From Novosphingopyxis baekryungensis DSM 16222 (GTDB taxonomy: Bacteria > Pseudomonadota > Alphaproteobacteria > Sphingomonadales > Sphingomonadaceae), in assembly GCF_000420305.1 (NCBI RefSeq), contig NZ_ATUR01000003.1, positions 62,001 to 126,000 on the forward strand: DNA of 64,000 bases, written 5' to 3'. The position numbers were made by a program, and so were the translations under genes. The number at the start of each line of letters is the position of its first letter. The first letter of the stretch is position 1. This document shows, one piece after another, positions 59,891-64,000 of this stretch. The notes under the pieces are model-generated. The model had not been told where the DNA came from. It ran no database searches and saw only the letters and a list, made by a program, of their open reading frames with translations.

Positions 59891-61519
59891 ATGTTCAAGT
59901 TCACACGTCGTCTGGCTGCTACCGCCTTTTTGTTAGGTGCCAGTACGCAGGCTATCGCCGGTTCCGAAGGCTGGAGCGTGAGCGAAGCCAGCGGCAGCGT
60001 GTTTCTGCAGCATGATGGCAAACGGGTTATCGCCAAGCGCGGCGCCAGTGTCCAAGCTGGAGATAGCATCGTCACCGGCCAGGGTGGCCGCGCGGTGCTA
60101 GTGAAGGGACAGGACTTTGTAACGGTTGCTTCCAACAGCCGGATAAGCATCCCGCAGGAACAGGCGGGCTCCGCGTTCACGCGTTTCGTTCAGGACCTTG
60201 GCAACGCCATTTTCCGCGTGGAAAAACGCGCGTCACCCCATTTTTCCGTCGATACCCCCTATCTGGCCGCCGTCGTCAAAGGCACGACGTTCTCCGTGAC
60301 AGTTGGCCGTGACGATACTTCTCTCCAGGTGATCGAGGGTGTCGTGGAAGTCGCCACCGTGGATGGCGGCGCACGCGAGCTTGTGCGCCCGGGATCGGTG
60401 GCGATGATCGCCGCATCCGATCGCTATCGCCTTTCCATCAATGGTGACCAGGCACGCGTCGTGGATTCGCCGCTACGACCGGACAGCACAGTGACGGTGC
60501 CGGAACCGCAGTCCGGCGCAACGGATATGTCGGTGCCGGTCGCGCCGGCTCCGGCCGTACCAGAGAGCAACGCGGCTCCGGGCAGTTTGCTGATGAAGGA
60601 CATGGCGAGCGCTGTGCAACCCTCCGCAAACGCTTCTGGCGCGAGGTTCATCGAAGCCGCCATAACCAGCAAACCCGTCGATATGGGCAAAGCGACCGAC
60701 GGCATGGTAACGGGCAATGTGCCGACCATCATTGCGTCGAGCCTGGTCAGTCCGGCCACGAACCCGACATTTGCCAAACCTGCCGAAAAGTCTCCGTCGG
60801 ACACCGCTTCCGAATCCAAAGCTGGTCAAGATGACGGCAGCATTGAACCGGCAACGGATCCCGGCAAGGCGGATGACAAGGGTGATCAGTCCGACAAGGA
60901 TGACGGCGAGGACAAGGGCGGCAAGTCCGACAAGGACGACGGCGAGGACAAAGGCGGCAAATCCGACAAGGATGACGGCGAGGACAAAGGCGGAAAGTCC
61001 GATAAGGACGACGACAAGGACAAGGGCGGCAAGTCCGATAAGGATGACGGCGAGGACAAGGGCGGCAAGTCCGACAAGGACGACGACAAGGACAAAGGCG
61101 GTAAGTCCGATAAGGATGACGGCGAGGACAAGGGCGGCAAGTCCGATAAGGACGACGCCGAAGACAAGAGCGGCAAGCCCGACAAGGACGACGCCGAAGA
61201 CAAGAGCGGCAAGCCCGACAAGGACGACGCCGAAGACAAGGGTGGCAAACCGGACAAGGACAACCCCGAAGACAAGGGCGGCAAACCCGACAAGGACGAC
61301 GCCGAAGACAAGGGCGGCAAGCCCGACAAGGATGATGGCAAGGATAAGGGCGGCAAGGCCAGTGCAGCGAACGGCGACACGCCAGTCAAAGACGTGGACG
61401 ACGTTACGATTGCCAAGCCAGGCAAGGATTCGAATGTTGGGAACGACAGCAAAGCCGACAAGGGCAGCAAGCAGCGTGGTATCCAGAAACTACAGTTTGA
61501 CGTCATGAACAAATTGTAA
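59891..61519 (+). CDS. Exported FecR-domain protein with Asp/Lys/Gly repeat tail
   Basis: A 542-residue exported protein: signal peptide ending ASTQAIA, then a FecR domain (about 28-175, with AGDSIVTGQGGRAVLVKG and HFSVDTPYLAAVVKGTTFSV). A Pro/Ser/Ala linker follows. From residue 329 there are thirteen 12-residue repeats of the type DKGGKSDKDDGE. The free FecR domain here is not tied to a sigma factor or TonB receptor. The tail ends QRGIQKLQFDVMNKL. GGGAG precedes the ATG. It is 50 bases before the CHASE2-EAL gene and divergent from the TpsB-like gene, so it might be that pore's cargo or a periplasmic partner; this is inference. Confidence 0.82.
   Translation: MFKFTRRLAATAFLLGASTQAIAGSEGWSVSEASGSVFLQHDGKRVIAKRGASVQAGDSIVTGQGGRAVLVKGQDFVTVASNSRISIPQEQAGSAFTRFVQDLGNAIFRVEKRASPHFSVDTPYLAAVVKGTTFSVTVGRDDTSLQVIEGVVEVATVDGGARELVRPGSVAMIAASDRYRLSINGDQARVVDSPLRPDSTVTVPEPQSGATDMSVPVAPAPAVPESNAAPGSLLMKDMASAVQPSANASGARFIEAAITSKPVDMGKATDGMVTGNVPTIIASSLVSPATNPTFAKPAEKSPSDTASESKAGQDDGSIEPATDPGKADDKGDQSDKDDGEDKGGKSDKDDGEDKGGKSDKDDGEDKGGKSDKDDDKDKGGKSDKDDGEDKGGKSDKDDDKDKGGKSDKDDGEDKGGKSDKDDAEDKSGKPDKDDAEDKSGKPDKDDAEDKGGKPDKDNPEDKGGKPDKDDAEDKGGKPDKDDGKDKGGKASAANGDTPVKDVDDVTIAKPGKDSNVGNDSKADKGSKQRGIQKLQFDVMNKL
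60875..61342 (+). repeat. 36-bp tandem repeat array, 13 units
   Basis: Thirteen in-frame 36-base units encode variants of DKGGKSDKDDGE: units 1-8 carry SDKDD with GE, DK or AE endings, and units 9-13 carry PDKD with AE, PE or GK endings. The two halves form sub-families, as expected from stepwise duplication. Length changes by whole units would keep the frame. Confidence 0.93.
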
Positions 61520-61569
61520 AGCTGTCCCAGTGTATCGTCGGGCTTCCGATAGGCGCACCCAATGGTCGC

Positions 61570-63867
61570 TTGGTTGTACGGGCGAGCGGAATTTTGATCC
61601 ACCTACGCGTTCCACTACTCATCGCACTGATCATGGCGTTGCTCGGAGTCACGGCTTCGGCCACCGGTGCGACGGACGAGATTGAAAACGCGTTTCGAGC
61701 CCCGTTTTTTGCAGCGCAATCCCACCCTGCAAGCGGGCAATTGCACATCGTTGAGATGGACGCGGCGAGCCTGGCCAAAATCAAGCGCTGGCCATGGTCC
61801 CGAGATCACTATGCCAGGGTCGTGGACCGTCTGAACGCGGCGGGCGTCCGCTCGATCACGTTCGATGTAGACTTCTCCAGCCCCTCCGAACCGGTGGCTG
61901 ATTCAAGGCTGGCCGCTTCCCTGGCCAAGAGCAGAGCGGTGATAACGCTGCCGACCTTTGGGCAAGTCGCCGGATCCAGCGATATGCGGACCCTCGATGC
62001 CTTGCCCATAGCCGTGCTCCGCAAACATGCCGTCATCGCGTCGGTGGCGGTTCTGCCCGATCGAGATGGTCTGGTGCGACGCATGCCGCTCGGTACCATG
62101 ACCGATGGCGTTCCACGGCCGTCGCTAGCGGCGCAGATTGCTGGACGGGGCGGCACCGTCGGGCACCCCTTCCCCATTGATAGTGCCATCGAACCGGAAT
62201 CGATACCGCGCCACAGCTTTGTCGCTATCGAGAACGGGAATTTTGATCCGTCACGGCTTGTGGGCAAGGATGTCCTGATCGGCGCTACAGCCATCGAAAT
62301 GGGCGATCGCTATGCCACGTCCCGTCACGGCGTTCTTCCCGGCGTCGTGATCCAGGCCATGGCGGCTGAGACCCTGTACTCCGGCACGCCCGTCGAGGCC
62401 GGGAGCGCATTTCTTTTGCTCGCCGCGACCCTGCTCACCATCTGGATATTGCTGGCTGCGTCGCGCAAGACCGGACTGGTAAGAGGGGCCGCTTCGCTGT
62501 TCCTTCTTGCCATGCTCCACTGGCTCGGCTGGTCGGCGGCGAGAATGCTGTTCGACATTGTTCCAGCCTTTGCGATGATCCTCGGCGCCACCATGATCAT
62601 GCTGGTGCAGCAATTCCAGGCGGATCAACGGCATCGGCGGATGCATGACACAAGAACGGGATTGCCGAACCGGTTTGCCTTCGACAGCAGGATGGGTGAC
62701 CCGGCCATCTTCACGATCGCGGCGACCATCGGCGGCTATGAGCGGCTGGAGACGGTGCTGGGGGATACAAAGGCAGATCAGCTGATTTGCCGGATCACCG
62801 AGCGCCTGACCATGGGAAATGGCGGCGAAAGCGTGTTCCGGGTCGAGGACCGCGCCCTCGCCTGGATATTCAATGGCGAGCAGGACGAGCTGAAATCGAC
62901 GCTGTCAGGGCTTGCCGCCCTGATGCGCTCCCCGCTGGAAATTGGCGGGCGCATGGTCGATGTGCAGATGGGCTTCGGCATTGGGCAGGGCCGGGCGCTG
63001 TCCGAGGCAGTCCATGCGGCCAGCCAGGCGCTGCAAAAAGGTGAACCCTGGAGCTATCATGTCGCCGCGGAGGAGGCCGCGCTCGAACGCGAGATATCGC
63101 TGATGGGTGAGCTCGACGCGGCCATCGCCGATAACCAGCTGGAGGTTCTTTATCAGCCCAAATTGGCGCTGGCAGATGATCGCATCACCAGTGTCGAAGC
63201 GCTCGTCCGCTGGAACCACCCGGAGAGAGGCTTTTTACGGCCCGATCTTTTCATTCCGATGGCCGAAGAGACCGACCGTATCAACAGCCTGACCTTGTTC
63301 GTTCTGCAAAGGACGATCGACGACAATCTTTCGTGGCGCGCAAAAGGTTTGCAGGTCAGGTCCGCCGTCAACATTTCTGCGCGCCTCGTCGTTTCTGCCG
63401 CGTTTCTTTCGGCCGCCGAAGCGATGCTGTCGCGATCGACGATCCCGCCGGAAAACCTGATATTCGAGGTCACTGAGTCCGCCGCTATTGCAGATCCGAA
63501 GGCTGCAGCCGCCGCATTGACCCGGTTTCGCGACATGGGCGTATCGATTTCCATGGATGATTACGGCACCGGCCAGGCAAGCCTCACCTATCTAAAGAAC
63601 CTCCCTCTGTCGGAGCTCAAGATCGACCGCAGCTTCGTGCAGTTCGCCCATCGCGATTCCGGCGACGCCATGCTCGTACGCTCCACGGTCGGCCTTGCCC
63701 ATGAACTTGGTCTATCGGTCGTTGCAGAGGGCGTGGAAGATGAAGAATGCCTCGAATTCCTGCGCACGGTAGGCTGCGATTATGCCCAAGGCTATCTGAT
63801 CGGGAAGCCGATGCCAGCGGAGGCATTGTTCGCTTTGGCGCGCGAGGCCAGACGCGCTGCAGCCTGA
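61570..63867 (+). CDS. CHASE2 - degenerate GGDEF - EAL c-di-GMP phosphodiesterase
   Basis: A 765-residue inner-membrane signalling protein: N-terminal helix, periplasmic CHASE2 sensor (about 40-275), three membrane helices (about 280-350), a GGDEF-like domain, then EAL. The GGDEF site reads VFRVEDRALAW, so cyclase activity is lost. The EAL domain keeps EALVRW, NISARL, a Glu in FEVTESAA, MDDYGTG, LKIDRSF, AEGVEDEE and QGYLIGKPM, so c-di-GMP hydrolysis is likely. TTG at 61570 is the longest start; it has no clear ribosome site and a TTG eight codons later is possible. Confidence 0.9.
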   Translation: MVVRASGILIHLRVPLLIALIMALLGVTASATGATDEIENAFRAPFFAAQSHPASGQLHIVEMDAASLAKIKRWPWSRDHYARVVDRLNAAGVRSITFDVDFSSPSEPVADSRLAASLAKSRAVITLPTFGQVAGSSDMRTLDALPIAVLRKHAVIASVAVLPDRDGLVRRMPLGTMTDGVPRPSLAAQIAGRGGTVGHPFPIDSAIEPESIPRHSFVAIENGNFDPSRLVGKDVLIGATAIEMGDRYATSRHGVLPGVVIQAMAAETLYSGTPVEAGSAFLLLAATLLTIWILLAASRKTGLVRGAASLFLLAMLHWLGWSAARMLFDIVPAFAMILGATMIMLVQQFQADQRHRRMHDTRTGLPNRFAFDSRMGDPAIFTIAATIGGYERLETVLGDTKADQLICRITERLTMGNGGESVFRVEDRALAWIFNGEQDELKSTLSGLAALMRSPLEIGGRMVDVQMGFGIGQGRALSEAVHAASQALQKGEPWSYHVAAEEAALEREISLMGELDAAIADNQLEVLYQPKLALADDRITSVEALVRWNHPERGFLRPDLFIPMAEETDRINSLTLFVLQRTIDDNLSWRAKGLQVRSAVNISARLVVSAAFLSAAEAMLSRSTIPPENLIFEVTESAAIADPKAAAAALTRFRDMGVSISMDDYGTGQASLTYLKNLPLSELKIDRSFVQFAHRDSGDAMLVRSTVGLAHELGLSVVAEGVEDEECLEFLRTVGCDYAQGYLIGKPMPAEALFALAREARRAAA

Positions 63868-63915
63868 AATCTTGCGGTCGCTTGAGGGCAAAAAAGCTTT
63901 CCGTTGGATCGCGCT

Positions 63916-64000
63916 ATGTTAGTCCGCTTCCACCATCTAAACAGACCGGTGCTGATGCTCCCGGTCGTCGCTATGATCCTTGGCGCGCTTGCAGGCAGGG
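63916..64000 (+). CDS. Start of an open reading frame cut by the window edge
   Basis: From the ATG at 63916 the frame is open to the last base: MLVRFHHLNRPVLMLPVVAM and a further hydrophobic stretch, which could be a signal anchor or first membrane helix. Only 28 codons are visible, no ribosome site is clear, and no family can be named. Confidence 0.3.
   Translation, partial: MLVRFHHLNRPVLMLPVVAMILGALAGR

Noticed and set aside
60875-61342. CRISPR-like array
   Set aside because: Units abut without spacers, keep one reading frame and encode a protein tail.
60717-61508. Alternate-frame product of the FecR repeat array (Thr/Arg/Ala repeats)
   Set aside because: Any 36-base tandem repeat stays open in several frames; only the frame with signal peptide and FecR domain is credible.

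Overview
The window is one contiguous, GC-rich, gene-dense chromosomal segment of an alphaproteobacterium, most likely a member of the Sphingomonadales. The main grounds are the gene order: tkt-gap-pgk-fba next to thiE; zapA followed by 6S RNA and 5-formyl-THF cyclo-ligase; a full nuoA-N operon running into birA, coaX, RNase J and a DUF1467 gene; and trp genes ending in moaC, moeA and lexA. Supporting signs are the alphaproteobacterial type of LexA operator (GTTC-N7-GTTC), a lipoprotein-rich envelope set and FecR/CHASE2 genes. Nearly everything is core metabolism; no insertion sequence, prophage or CRISPR array was seen.

Layout. 1-1850 (minus): tpiA, secG and the 5' part of pyrG. 2034-11494 (plus): ppiD-like foldase, trpE, a DUF2233 lipoprotein, then trpG-trpD-trpC-moaC-moeA and lexA with its own operator; one small minus-strand gene (6304-6636) interrupts the series. 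11488-15241: comEC (minus) and gltA (plus), with a structured gltA leader. 15279-21408: an unusual locus. Four minus-strand genes (Hpt-like, membrane protein, unknown helical protein, histidine-kinase-like) stand divergent from a TipN-like membrane coiled-coil protein. 21436-39718 (minus): the respiratory complex I operon with a hidden 48-residue membrane peptide, then birA, coaX, rnj and DUF1467. 39836-45839: inositol monophosphatase, efp, an M23 peptidase, an L,D-transpeptidase, thiE, a lipoprotein and the start of the lower glycolysis/pentose block (fba, pgk, gap, tkt up to 50507). 50767-52349: zapA module, 6S RNA, fau, DUF2842 and tRNA-Asp. 52505-57951: a secreted protein, branched-chain 2-oxoacid dehydrogenase E2/E1beta/E1alpha, thyA and tRNA-Pro. 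58074-63867: a TpsB-like outer-membrane protein divergent from a FecR-domain repeat protein and a CHASE2-EAL c-di-GMP phosphodiesterase. The last 85 bases open another reading frame.

The best candidate for an undescribed system is 15279-21408. The kinase-like protein keeps its ATP-binding boxes but has Pro where the phosphorylated His should be, and the Hpt-like protein has Leu at the corresponding His. Both are encoded with a TipN-like polarity protein, and an exact TTAA-N7-TTAA CtrA-type box lies inside the operon. This suggests a non-catalytic pseudo-phosphorelay attached to cell polarity; that reading is inference. Other points worth a look are a probable CTG start for birA, the nuo micropeptide, and the DUF2842 gene whose 3' end overlaps a convergent tRNA gene.
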